From NCBI GenBank assembly GCA_907163375.1, contig CAJQUW010011301.1, positions 99,038 through 163,037 on the forward strand: a stretch of 64,000 bases of DNA. Direction: 5' to 3'. Positions within the stretch are counted from its first letter, which is position 1. Each line of letters opens with the position of its first letter. The notes below the pieces were generated by a model. That model did no database searches and had not been told where the DNA came from. It was given only the letters and a program-made list of their open reading frames with translations. The position numbers and the translations under genes were made by a program. Origin of the DNA: Prostheceraeus crozeri (Eukaryota; Platyhelminthes; Polycladida; Euryleptidae). Below are positions 1 to 11,445 of this stretch, piece after piece.

Positions 1-1503
1 GGCTGAGGAGTACACAATTCTTCCAAAATTCATGCAAGCTAGAATATATGATTCTGGAAACTACATCAGTCATCACTGATAAGGTAGGCTTTGAACTACA
101 TGTACAAGCATTAGTTGACCGTAATCATTTTTTGATCGTTTAGAGAAAAGTTCGCAATATTTATGTCAGAAAACATACGGGAAAAACTCTCTTATTATGT
201 TATATTTACATCCTGTTAATGTTGTAATGATTGATTATGCAATTTATTCTAGAATGAATATCGTGGATGGTCGACATGGGTCTATTTAAATTAACAGGAT
301 GGCCGTCCGGTCTTCAAAATTTGCGGCTGAGGCCGGTTCCAACCCTGCTTCCCTCTCTTCGTAGCAAGACGATGACCACTCCAACGTCTTTAAACTATCT
401 TGGATATGCATTTCAATGCCGAAGGGAGTTACTTTGCCTAGACAGGGAAAAATTACAGTCGCTGAATATTTCTAAAATGTTGAACTGGCAGAAAAGCACG
501 GCAAAACGCAATTAGCCTGAGATACCGCATGTGATCTACAGCGCTATCAAGATGTCTTGTCTCACCAGATATGTGTAGGCCCCTCGGTCGAAACGCGATC
601 GTCCTGACCAGGTTCCTGTTGATGACCTCATTAAAAATAGTCAAATAATTTGTATGCATATTTTGTAGAATTTTATTTCACGTTTTAGCTTAAGGAACTA
701 ACATTAATTCTCTTACACATTTGGTAGATTTTAGATAGCGTAATCCCGCTGTGCTATTAGCTAGATCTGGTATTTTGATTGGAAACAGACCTGTCCTCTT
801 ATCATCTGAATGGGCAGACTGTTAAATAGGATCTTTTCAATATATGAGTGATAAACATAATTTTGAACAGAACGACTTACTCGCCAATTCATTACATATG
901 AGGAGAAGCGTTGTTTGTCCTTCTAGTAAGCATTTTTAAAACGTTTTAGACATTTTAGGATATAAAAATTTTCTTTTAAATCGTATTTTGTACCTATTGA
1001 AAATTAACTAGTCATTAGCTTGTTTTTTTTTAATTTTGTTACCTTGACGCACTTTGCTACGTTGAACCTATTTATGCTGTTGCTATTTAAGGCCGCTGTC
1101 GCACAGAAAGGCGACTTTCATCTTCCATTTAGGATTTCCCTTCAATTGCATGTAGAAAAGAAAACAACCTATCACACAGAAAAAGTCATCAGCCATAAGT
1201 CTCTTCCATCATGCTGTCACACAGGAAAAGTCACAAAGTGTCGTCCATCGGACATAAGGTATGAAATTATGCGGCTGATGAAGTTCATTTCCATCCATCA
1301 TCCATCAGACATCAGCCGCGAGATTGTTCTATAATTAGAACAACGTGAAGTGACGTCTGAGGGAAGATATAGGAAGCTGTGATTTGCAAAGAGAAGCAGC
1401 GTATCAGAAAGCAATTCCTTAAAAGTCCTTAAAGGAGTGCAGCTTAACATTCTCTAATTATTTTTTATTATTTCTTTACCTTACTAATTTTCTTTTTAGT
1501 AGC
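1..1503. other. Gene-free host DNA
   Basis: I see no convincing coding sequence here. Short open frames are not supported by any recognisable motif. Around 1100-1320 there are loosely repeated phrases containing 'cacacagaaaaagtcat' and 'cacacaggaaaagtcac' that look like local duplication. Confidence 0.5.
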
Positions 1504-2345
1504 ATGCTTGTCCTGCATTTTTGGGAAAATAAACTTGACGAAAATCAAACTAGAGAACAGGCAGGCTTTCGAAAGAATTACAGTGCCGTAGATCACATCC
1601 ATGTGCTAAATCAATTGGAAGAAAAATGCAAAAGTCACAACCTGCCGCTTTGCTCTATTTTCGTAGACTTCGAGAAGGCGTTCGACTAAGTGGAGACAAA
1701 TTCCATCCTAAAATCATTAATTGACCAAGAAATTGATTATCAGTATGTACTACTACTTAAGGACATCTACACAAACTGCATCTCAACAGCTACCTACAAT
1801 TTAACAAAGGAGTTCGAAAAGACGCCACGATTTCACCGAAACTCTTTACTGCTTGTCTGGAACAGATATTCCTATTCCATCTCATCAATTGGGAAAATCT
1901 GGGCCTGAATATCGACGGGGAATATCTAACCCACCTCAAGTTTGCAGACGACATCATACGCGTATTAACAGAAAGAGGATGGAAGGAGGCACAGTCGATG
2001 TTAAAGGACCTGCAATTAACAAGTGCAAAGGTTGGTTTAAAACTCAACATCTCAAAAACAAAAAGAATGAACAACAACAGCGTTTCACCTGGATGAGTCA
2101 GAGCGCAAGGTATCGAGATAGAAAGCGTTAATGAGTACATCTACCTTGGCTACAAAATTAGTCTTGCCGACAACAACCAAGCTAGTGAGATCAATAGTGG
2201 GATCCCATTGGGCTGGGCGGCCTTTGGAAGGATGAGTAGTATTGTGATAAGCAACTTGCCTATCTGCCTGAAAAGTAAAGTTTTTAATCAATGTGTGCTT
2301 CCGACGATGACATATGCGTCAGAGACATGGACGCTGACCCGGAGG
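1504..2345 (+). pseudogene. Non-LTR retrotransposon reverse transcriptase fragment
   Basis: Pieces of a LINE reverse transcriptase can be read in order across several frames. The first piece has the fingers motif EQAGFRKNYSAVDHIHVLNQ followed by FVDFEKAFD, which is RT motif A with its catalytic Asp. Further on come a degraded YADD-region piece (1920-2000), a piece reading GLKLNISKTK, then YIYLGYKIS, and finally a thumb-like piece VFNQCVLPTMTYASETWTL. This order and wording are typical of RTE/Jockey-like animal LINE ORF2. Stop codons (for example just after the FEKAFD motif, near 1687) and several frame changes show it is dead. No endonuclease domain or poly-A tail was identified, so this is probably a 5'- and 3'-truncated copy. 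Confidence 0.85.
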
Positions 2346-2483
2346 ATGACATTTGATATCTTTTTTGAATTTGAAAATTTCTATGTAGTTTCGGAATATA
2401 CATGTAGCACGGGGGCGCTAAACGTCCTCCTCAGCAGAACGCGTTTGTCAGAGCTCCCCAGTGGGCCTCATGTGATTCCATAA

Positions 2484-3330
2484 AATATTATGCCGTCATC
2501 ACGAGATCTTGAAATGAAAATTCAAGTGCAATCAGATGTAATTTTTTCACTGAGATTTTTTATAACTTAAGTGTTTCACATTTCCGGCTTTTCAAATTGA
2601 TCTTTACTCTATTAGAAATTCATGGATCTATTAACCAATGGTTGAACCTTGAGTCAAGATGGTTCTATTGACTACTGAAATAGATCCACGAATTGTGGTC
2701 AGAAGACCCTACGAAAGAAGATTATACGTTTTCTTTGATACAGTATTTTAATAGGAAAACGACAAAATTATTTAGTGAACATTGTCAGATAGTTGTCAGA
2801 TATCATTCAGTTTCATCATGATGTAGAGATTTTAAGATTCGCTGAATGCATAAAGAGATACAGTGCCAATAGGTTTTACCAAAACATTGCAGCTAAAGAA
2901 TCTGACGAGATTTTTCAATAACGACCTGAATTTCAAAAAACTTCATATCATGTGAATGGCTGCATATAGTAGTTTAAATTGGCAGAGCATAAGGGTTGTG
3001 TCTGGTCAGTTGTGGTCGGCAGACTTGAAAGTGTGAAGTTTTGGTCAATTCATTCACCGATACCTATACAGGCGGAACTACGGAATGGAGGAAATTAAGA
3101 TTATTATCATTTAATTAGGCTTGTGTTAAGCTTTCATATGATATATCTTTTCGAATTTCGACAACATTTGGTGCAGTTTCACTCAATTAGGACCTTTACC
3201 TGATTTTGCGCCTACTGTCGCGGTAACAATGCTTATAGCGGTCAAATGCAGACAACAATAACTTCCATCGCATTAAGACTGGCGTTTTCGAGTTTGGGTT
3301 TAAAAGAATGTTGGTGAGTAATGGGCAAAA
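2484..3330. other. Gene-free host DNA left of element L
   Basis: No gene is recognised. A small imperfect inverted repeat of 16 bp lies at 2617-2632 and 2679-2694 (15 of 16 positions pair). The last bases (3324-3330) adjoin the terminal repeat of element L and show no target-site duplication matching the other side at 21408. Confidence 0.5.
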
Positions 3331-3735
3331 GACCGTTCCAGGACACCATAAAATTCAAAAAAATAGTATCTTTAAAAACGACATAAATTCATGAATTTGA
3401 ACCCTTTTTCAGGTTTTTAAGACCTAAATACATGAATTTAGTCCATTCAAAAAGTACCATTTTTTCAAAAAATGGCAATTTTAAAAACGACACAAATTCA
3501 TGAATTTGAACCCTTTTTCAGGTTATGAAGACCTAAATTCATAAATTTGGGCGTTTTTAAAAATACCCAATTTTTCAAATTTTTCAAAGTCTCAAAATTT
3601 GAGAATTACAATTTTCTCGCTTAAATCATGACCGTTCCAGGACACCGAAAATCAGAAAAGTTAAGAATTTCAAATTCATGAATTTTATCCATCTTTTAGG
3701 TTTTTAAAATATAACATGTGACTAATAATATTTCT
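3331..3735. repeat. Left terminal inverted repeat of element L
   Basis: This pairs with about 20846-21407 on the opposite strand. It contains two copies of an iteron starting (at)gaccgttccaggacac, at the very tip (3331) and at 3628. Between them is a partly duplicated block with 'aaattcatgaatttgaaccc' (for example 3386 and 3495). The arms differ in length because the number of iteron units differs (two here, four at the right end). Confidence 0.85.
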
Positions 3736-3741
3736 TTAAAA

Positions 3742-4456
3742 ATGGAAGAAACAAAAATGGAAGAAACCGCAAGAATATATCCTTCGTTATCATATGAACG
3801 TAGTTCTACTTTAATGGACATTGAAAAGATTAACATTGAAAAAATGAATAAAGAAAAACACAAAGATAGAGTTAGGTATATGAAAGATAAGGAATCTCAA
3901 TTATTATTAAGATTAGAGCATTATAAAAAAATAAGAAAGAGATAGACTAAAGTTAAGAATGTAACACAAGGAATTGGCATATTCTTAACAATAAGTTTAG
4001 GTGCTTTAACAATTGTTATATCTTCAGGTGTTTTAGTAATTCCAGTAGTTGCTACAGCTTTAACAGGTACGGGTGTTTTTGCATCTTCACTTGTTACAAT
4101 GTTAGATAAATCTTTAATAACTAAGAAACGAAAATCATTAAAAACTAAGCATTTACATATTAAAGAAGTCTATGATAAACTACATTACTACTTTCAAAGA
4201 GTATGTGATGATAATGTTATTACGTTAGATGAGATTGAAAAATTTGATCAAATAGCTAATGAAGTAAATCAAATATCATTTCATTTAAAGACCGAAAAAG
4301 TTGATGATAAGAATAAACAGGGTGGCAAAAATTTCTAGTGATGGTAAAACTTTTACTGGTGGTAAAATTTCTAATGAAGAAAATGATAAAATTTTTTTAG
4401 AAGAGCTAAAAACTTTAAGCGAAAATTTAAGCAAAACTTTATTAAACAAAACTTAA
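3742..4456 (+). pseudogene. Conserved Polinton membrane protein (broken)
   Basis: Chosen start: ATG at 3742, preceded by a run of A as for most genes here. The N-terminal ~65 residues are charged and helical. Next comes a stretch with two hydrophobic segments (about 3975-4090), then a basic stretch (KKRKSLKTK) and a helical tail. Proteins of this build, with a hydrophobic core followed by a short helical domain, are common in animal Polintons, but I know no function. An in-frame TAG at 3943-3945 separates the N-terminal part from the rest. A frame change near 4318-4335 separates a C-terminal tail ending at 4456. Both lesions are also present in copy R, so they predate the divergence of the two copies or are real gene boundaries. 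Confidence 0.6.
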
Positions 4457-4495
4457 AACGAGAAAACTTTAAACGAGAAAACTTTAAACGAAAAG

Positions 4496-5427
4496 ATGTC
4501 AAACAACAAAGCAATAAAAAAATAATTTGTTCAGTAAAATGTTATTGCTGCATTCCAATGTTACCACAAAATTCAAATATTATATTTTAAAAATGGATAA
4601 AATTAGAGCTGATAATTTTAAAAGAATAAAACAATTAGAAGAGTTAATAAAACAAAGAAATATTATGAAAGAAAATCATCTTCAACATAGAATGATAAAA
4701 GCTGGTATTCAATCTGATATGTTTGAAAAAATGCAGCAAACCGAGCAAGTAAAAACTGATTTTGAAAAAACTATGAAACCATTTAAAACTCTTGAAAAAG
4801 AAAGTACAAATAATGATAAACAAATTGATATAACAGATCCAGAGCACAAAACTATATTAGATGACTATGGATTACTAGAATCAAACATTAATAAGAAATT
4901 ACCAAAATCTATGCAATTTGAACATTCTATTTCATTTATAGATGGAAAAAACAATACCTAGATTTTATCTCGGACAAAAAGAAATATTTCCACAACCTTT
5001 TCGAGGTATAATTTTTTCACCAGATAAATCTCCTTTTAATTTAGATAGAAATTTTGTTAATCTTTTAAGAGGAGCAGATTTAAATAATTATGCTGTAGAA
5101 GATCTCATAAAATATAAAGCTATGTTAGACAGAGTTGGTGCAGTAAAATCTCTTAGACGTTATAAACAATTAGAAAATTTATTATCAACGGGAGTTAAAG
5201 AAGGGAAAGGCTTATCTGAAAAACAGAAAACAGAAACAGAAACAACCATATTTTTACCAGATGATCCACAAGAATTACTAAATAGATTAAATATTTTAAT
5301 ATCTGCGATAAAAGAAGGTCATAATTCTAGTTTCAATGAAATTCATGCTATATTGAAAAGACTGTTAGAAAAGAAGATTCTAAATGAAGAGGATTATAAA
5401 AGTGTAGCTGAAATAAGTTGTTTCTAA
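4496..5427 (+). pseudogene. Unknown ~300-aa Polinton protein (frameshifted)
   Basis: I do not recognise the family. The N-terminal half is lysine- and glutamate-rich and probably coiled coil. The C-terminal half contains PRFYLGQKEIFPQPFRGIIF and a helical region including LKRLLEKKILNEEDYKSVAEI. It sits directly upstream of the minor capsid gene, so a structural or assembly role is possible but inferred. Copy L carries an extra A in the run at about 4516-4523, which disconnects the ATG at 4496, and another in the run at about 4946-4951, which splits the body. Copy R is intact at both places and is instead broken elsewhere, so comparing the copies shows one original reading frame. A tandem ~20-bp unit just upstream (4456-4495) is present once more here than in R. 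Confidence 0.65.
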
Positions 5428-5506
5428 TTTTTATCTATGATTTTTATCTATGATTTTCATCTACGATTTTTATCTATAATATTTATTCAAAAGTTTTAAC
5501 TAAAAA

Positions 5507-6294
5507 ATGTGTTCAGCAGATTTAGACAAAATTAATAATCATTTAGAAAATCTAACAGAGATTTTGGGTTCATCAAAATTTAGTACGACGTTAAAAATTA
5601 TAACAACTACTTCATCACACACTTGTAATTTAGAACCCATTCTACATTTGGAACAAAATAAAAATTATCAAATTGCATTGACTAGTTTCTCTACATTTAA
5701 CACTATTCAAAACGTTATCAAAGATGTGAATGATCAATTTAGATATTCTACTGATAAAGCAAAACATGGAAAATACTAACTTTTCTTCCTGGTTCTTACG
5801 AAGTTGAATCAATATCAAATGAAATTAAGAGACATTTAGGTATACCATTTAAAGATAAGAAACAATTACATTTTGCAGTTGAACCGGCAGTTAATAAATT
5901 TTCTCTTACTTTAGACGAAAATCATCAAGTTGATTTTAATCATGATAGATCATTGTCAAAGCTATTAGGATTTAATAAACAAACTTATAGTCAAGGTTAT
6001 CATTTAGGTGAGAAGATTCCAAAAATAACTGAAATAAATTCAATTGTTGTACATTGTGACATTATTGAAGGAGGATATATAAATGGTAAATTATCAAATT
6101 TAATATTCAGTTTTCCAGCTTTTACTGTACCCATTGGTTATAGACTAAATGTAATTCCACAAACATTAATATATTTTCCTATTACAAGAAAAACTATTAA
6201 CAACATTGGCATTAGAATCACTGATGAGAAAGGACAAGAAATAAATTTTGGAGGTGAAGAGATTATGATAGATCTTTTGGTTCGGGAGGTATAA
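5507..6294 (+). pseudogene. Minor (penton) capsid protein, frameshifted copy
   Basis: This is the Polinton minor capsid protein, a single-jelly-roll penton subunit that would occupy the vertices. The supporting wording is in the second half: INSIVVHCDIIEGGYINGK, then SFPAFTVPIGY, then a run ending with FGGEEIMIDLLV, a pattern shared by Polinton penton proteins. In this copy one base is missing around 5759-5763 relative to R, so the frame breaks after about 85 codons and the rest resumes in another frame up to 6294. The intact reference is the R gene at 42723-43511. The next gene, the packaging ATPase, follows after 86 bp. Confidence 0.8.
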
Positions 6295-6380
6295 ACTCCC
6301 ACGCGAAGCTAGAGAAGTTAAATTTTCTTCTTCTTCTTTAAAAATAAAAATAAAATAAAAATAAATTTTTTTAAAAAAAA

Positions 6381-7127
6381 ATGAGTGAAGTACCCCCATT
6401 AAATAAAAAGAAACTTAAATTTAATCATCATCCAAATTTATCTAATAAAGTTTTGTCAGTTATTTGCGGAAGATCAGGTTGTGGAAAAACGTATCTATTA
6501 TTTAAAATTTTAACGACTCCAAATTTTTTGGATTATAACAATCTTATAATTTATACAACAACAGCAGAACAACCCGTCTATCAATTTTTAAAATATGGAT
6601 TTGAAAATAATCTTAAAAAAACAGCAATTGCTTCATTATTCAAAGAATATGAAAAATCTGAAGATGAAGAAGAAATAAGTTCGTGGTGTGAAGAAGCAAC
6701 AAAAAATAATCAGTTAGTAGAATCTAATAAAAATAAGCATATAAAGATACAATTAATAGATGATAGTGGTAATATGCAAGATCCTAGTAAACTAGATAAA
6801 ACAATGAAACATTGTGTAATTTTTGATGATTGTGTTAATGATAGAAATCAGTCAGTTCAGAGAAATTATTTCACAAGAGGTAGACATAATAACTGTAGTG
6901 TATTTTATTTAACACAAAGTATGTATTCATTAGACGGAAGTGTTATTAGAAAGAATGCAAATATATTTATACTATTTGAAATAAATGCAAGAAACTTAAG
7001 TGATTTGTTAAGAGATTTATGCGTAAGAAATAAAGATGAATTTAAACAATCGTGTAACAATGCTTGGTCAAAAGATTATGGCTTCATTACAATTAATATT
7101 GATAAAAAATTCATGAAAGAGTTATAG
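6381..7127 (+). CDS. FtsK/HerA-type genome-packaging ATPase
   Basis: This P-loop ATPase of the FtsK-HerA (A32-like) class would pump the element's DNA into capsids. Walker A is GRSGCGKT at about residues 30-37. Walker B is VIFDDC at about residues 145-150, and the later CSVFYLTQS is a typical sensor/Gln motif. The length of 248 aa is normal for Polinton ATPases. It starts at the ATG after a long A run. Near the C-terminus the run of A at about 7106-7111 is one base shorter than in R. This shifts the frame and ends the protein at 7127, about a dozen residues early with an altered tail. The core is intact, so it is the better of the two ATPase copies. Confidence 0.93.
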   Translation: MSEVPPLNKKKLKFNHHPNLSNKVLSVICGRSGCGKTYLLFKILTTPNFLDYNNLIIYTTTAEQPVYQFLKYGFENNLKKTAIASLFKEYEKSEDEEEISSWCEEATKNNQLVESNKNKHIKIQLIDDSGNMQDPSKLDKTMKHCVIFDDCVNDRNQSVQRNYFTRGRHNNCSVFYLTQSMYSLDGSVIRKNANIFILFEINARNLSDLLRDLCVRNKDEFKQSCNNAWSKDYGFITINIDKKFMKEL

Positions 7128-9789
7128 AAAATATTTTCGCGGAGTGATAAAAATATACAAATATAGTGTTATAATATTTTTTTATTCTATGTATATATCA
7201 AATTTGTCTATCTTAGAAATTAGAAAATTAAAAAGGGTCAGTAGTTATTCCATCAGGTAAAATTTTTCTTTTATCATCAAATGGATCTAATGCTAATTTA
7301 TGTTCTTCTTTTAAATACATTTTATGTTTTTTTGAATTAAGTCTATAATTACATGCTGTTTTTATTTCATTATTAAATAATACATTTTTATAATCTTGAA
7401 ATGTTATTTGATTAGCCACTGATGCCTTTGAAATTCCTTTTAATGTTTTATGTGTTTTAATATTATTAGTTGTATCATAACAGTAACATTTAGATTTTAA
7501 AAATATAGCTTCTGTTATGAAATATTCATTTCCTTCTAATTCATCTTTTACTTTACATAAATCAGAAGGATGAATGATATCTTTTTTTTATTAATTTCTT
7601 CATCAAGTGTAGAATTATACGGTATTGTTAATTCTAAGAAAATAGAATCGGTATCTGTAAAGTGTAATTTATAGTTTTTGCCATAAGCAGGTGCTAAATA
7701 ATCATATATAAATCTATACATAAATAGTTTAGCTAATTCTAATATAGTGAATCCTATAAAATTAAACTTATCATGTTTTACGCTGATTCGACGTAAATGT
7801 ACAGCACATAGTTCATCACTAAATCTAGTAGTTCTTTTATATGTAGGTTTCCTTGTTAAATTTTGAAACCTATCTTTATCATAAACTATTTCAATATTTT
7901 GTCTATTACGCACATTTTCTAAAGTCTTACCATAAAATGCATTATTCATTAATTTGAAGAACACGTTTCCAAAATCATCTTTATTTCTTTTAGCTATTTT
8001 ACGTTTTTCAATATTGAACTCTATATAATCTTTTAACCACCTAGATTTTTGATAAAATAGTTTTCGATGTATTTTGGTGAGAATCATTCCATGATCTAAA
8101 TACCAATCTAGCATTCTTCCTTCAACAACATACTTTCCTTTATTGCTTTGTGTTAACATAAGTTTTTTTGTTGGTCTGTATTTCTTAGGAATTATAGATT
8201 TTTGATAATCTGAAAAATCTTCTATATTGGGAATTTTGTTTTCGGGACAGAAAGGAAAATATTTTGTTTTATCTTTTATTTCATCAGGGTATACTAAATC
8301 AACTTCATATATATAACCATGATTATAATTTCCATCATATGTTTTTTGATAATCTAGAATATTACACCATGACATTTCACCTGTTGGTAATTCTTGTATC
8401 ATGCAAGAAGAATATAAGCTATTAAAATCATAATATAACAAATAGTTTTCTCTCATGATTTCATCAACTGCTGTTTGACTATCTTCATTTGATATAAGTC
8501 CTTCTATATTTTGATTAAACAATTTTATAAACTGATCACTTTCTTCTGGAGATAAAGGTTTCATTATTCCATAATCATCAGAATTTACTTTTTTATTGTA
8601 ACACTGTACATAACGATTACCTAAAACTGATGAAACTCCACCTCTAATTCCAGATTCAAAAAATAATAATTTATCATATGTATTTTCTTTATAATGTTTA
8701 AGTTTAACATTCGTATGTTTTAATCCTGCTAACCATGTTAAACCTGGTGTAGAATAACAATAACATGGATCTATTCCGTAATATCCTAAACACATGTCAC
8801 GAAAGTTTTCAAAAAGATCAGCAAGGATTAATACATCTATCTGTAGATATTTCATTGTATAATCATACATTGTTTTACAATTTAACTCTCTCCAATTTTT
8901 TTCAGCTTCTGCATAGTCTTCTTCAGATAATTGTGATTGTTTTAATGTTGATTTAAATTTATTTATTGGAGGAAGTTGTTTTTCTTCCATAATTTTATTC
9001 ACAGAATTAAAATCAGTCTTCGACTGTGAACCACAGGTTTTATCTCCAGTTATATCAGTCTTCGACTGTGAACCACAGGTTAAATATTCATACGGAAATA
9101 TGCCTTTTAAAGGTTTTAAATTATATTTATTTAATATTTTACATTGTTCAGATTTCAAAGTTTTTCCCATAACATCTAATGAATAAGGAGTAAAAAATCT
9201 AAATGCATCTAAAATTCTAATACAACCTAATTGCATTGAAAAATATTCTTCTTCTGTTTTACATAGTACATTTATTTGTTGTTGTTGGAATTTTTCAGAT
9301 GAAAATAAATCTTTCATTACTAGATGGAAATCATATTTAGAACCATTATAGAAATATAGAGGAACAAAGTTATATTTAAATTTATTAGCATTAAGATTAC
9401 AAGAATTATGTTTTGCACCTCTATATAATCCATTTAGATGATCATGATCTTTTACTTTATCAATATATCTACCTCTGCCATTTTTATAATTTTTTGTAAA
9501 TTCTTTTCCACAGTAATAACATTTTGTTTCATTAATAAAATTTAATTTTTCTTTTTCTGTTAATGGCATCATTGGAATATTTGTTTCAAGCAATTGTGAA
9601 AAGCGACCTTGTAATTCTTCTACTTTCTTTGTAAACATTTCTGAACTATCTTCACCATAGTATTGATAATATTCTGATTTAAATAATTTAGGATAATTTG
9701 AATGAATGTACATTCCCCAACATAATGGTTTTTGTTCAAATAAATATTTTTCTTTACTTTGTTCAGCTGCACTTTTTTCATAATTAAAA

Positions 9790-9816
9790 ACCGAAGGTTC
9801 TAGGGCTTGGCCCGTA
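9790..9816 (+). repeat. GC-rich mini-insertion, inverted relative to the gene
   Basis: The sequence around aaggttctagggcttggccc lies in the polymerase gene. It is read in the opposite orientation to its relatives at 9844, 11415 and 12544, but still leaves the frame open. Confidence 0.55.
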
Positions 9817-9843
9817 CCATTTTCAGAATTATAATTTTCAGAA

Positions 9844-9873
9844 TCGGGTGAAGCCCTGGAACTTTCCGTTCGA
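9844..9873 (-). repeat. GC-rich mini-insertion in polymerase gene
   Basis: On the minus strand it contains gttccagggcttcacccga and encodes SSRASPD. It lies 27 bp from the inverted unit at 9790-9816, forming a head-to-head pair in the poorly conserved linker between the second zinc finger/Exo I block and the downstream endonuclease-like motif. Confidence 0.55.
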
Positions 9874-11414
9874 TTTTGTATCATATTAATATTATATGCT
9901 TCAAAATCACAATAAATAGTAAAGGGTACTTTATTTTTAAAATACCATTTATTATATTCTAAATAATCATCTTTAGGAAAAGTATTTTCAACTGCTTCGT
10001 TTTGTTGACAATTCTCCAAATGTCTATTCATTTCTTCTAAAGTTCTAAAACTTGTCATACATTGAAGACAAGGAAAATTTGTATTATCTGAAGTTTTTGT
10101 AAATATAGAAACATCTTTACACAATATAAAATGACCCTGATAATATAATATATTCGCTTGTGCTGGTTGTTTTGTTTGTTTTAATTTTTCAAATTTATCT
10201 TTATATATTTCATGTGTTAAATCAATTTGTCTTTGTAAATCGTTTTCAGTCTGTTGATAATTTTGATTTAATATTTGTAACTGATAACTATATTCTTTAT
10301 CATATTGTTCTTTATATTGTTGTAGACATTTTTTTAAACATTCATTTATTTTTTGATTGGTTTCATTTTCTTCATTATTTTCTTCATTTAATTTTTGAAT
10401 TGTTTCTATCTTATTTTGATATTTATGGCCATATTCTTGTACTAATATTTTTGTTTGTTGTTGATAATCTGTTTTACATTTTTGTAAACTTTCATTTAAA
10501 TTTTGTAATTTTTGTTGATATTCTAAAGATAAAGATGAATATTTGTAATTATAATCATCATTACGTCCTCTATAATTATTATGATTAATCATTATTGGTG
10601 ATAGTGTTTTAACAATTTGAAATTTTTCAGTACATATTATATTTCCTTGGTAAAAAATATTATGATGCATGTAATTTCCTCTATCATTATATACTATTTC
10701 TGATTGACATAAATTTTTATTATTCAAATAAAATTTTTTTGAATCTGGGTAAAGTGGAGTAATTTTACCAATAGAAACATAATTCACATTTAATTCAAAA
10801 ACATTTACTTCTATTAAATTTTTATTCTTTTTATGAAACTTTATTAACCTATTATAATCATATGGAAATTCATCTAAGCCATCAGAGAGATCAAATTCAT
10901 TTATGTATTCTTCTTTATTGTAATGACTTAGTCTTTCTTTGTGATATTCTGCGGGATGTAAATGTGCTATAATACTCCACAGAAAACAATAATCATCTTC
11001 ATTTTTTATGTTGATTATTTGTGGTGAACTGAAAGGCAAAGGAACATAACTACCACCAGTATTATTTTTATATTTATCAATTACTATTTTCTTAGATAGT
11101 ATTTTAACAAATCTCCAACCAGATTCACGTAACTGGGCTTCAATTATACAATTTTCTAATTTAAGTATCATCGATTCAAATATGGGTTGTATATCATTTA
11201 CATTATGAATTTCTTGTGAATTTGTAAAATGTCCTTGTATTATTTCTTCAGGAATTCCATCAGGTCCATTTTTTGTATAAAGTACTTCTAAATTCATATA
11301 ACATTTGAAAGATTTCTTAAATATATTATAAAAGTTTGTTAATACATTATAAAAAGTTTCATCGGTTTCATTATGTTCAACAGATTCATTAATTAAATAT
11401 TTTATATCTGTTAC

Positions 11415-11445
11415 TGGCGAAGCCCTAGAACCTTCGGTTCGTTCC
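11415..11445 (-). repeat. GC-rich mini-insertion near polymerase N-terminus
   Basis: On the minus strand it contains ccgaaggttctagggcttcg and encodes RTEGSRASP in a variable region before the coiled coil. It is followed by extra copies of cggttcgtt. Confidence 0.55.

Noticed and set aside
10160-10588. 142-codon hydrophobic plus-strand frame
   Set aside because: It is the complement of the coiled-coil region of the L polymerase, and its composition follows from that.
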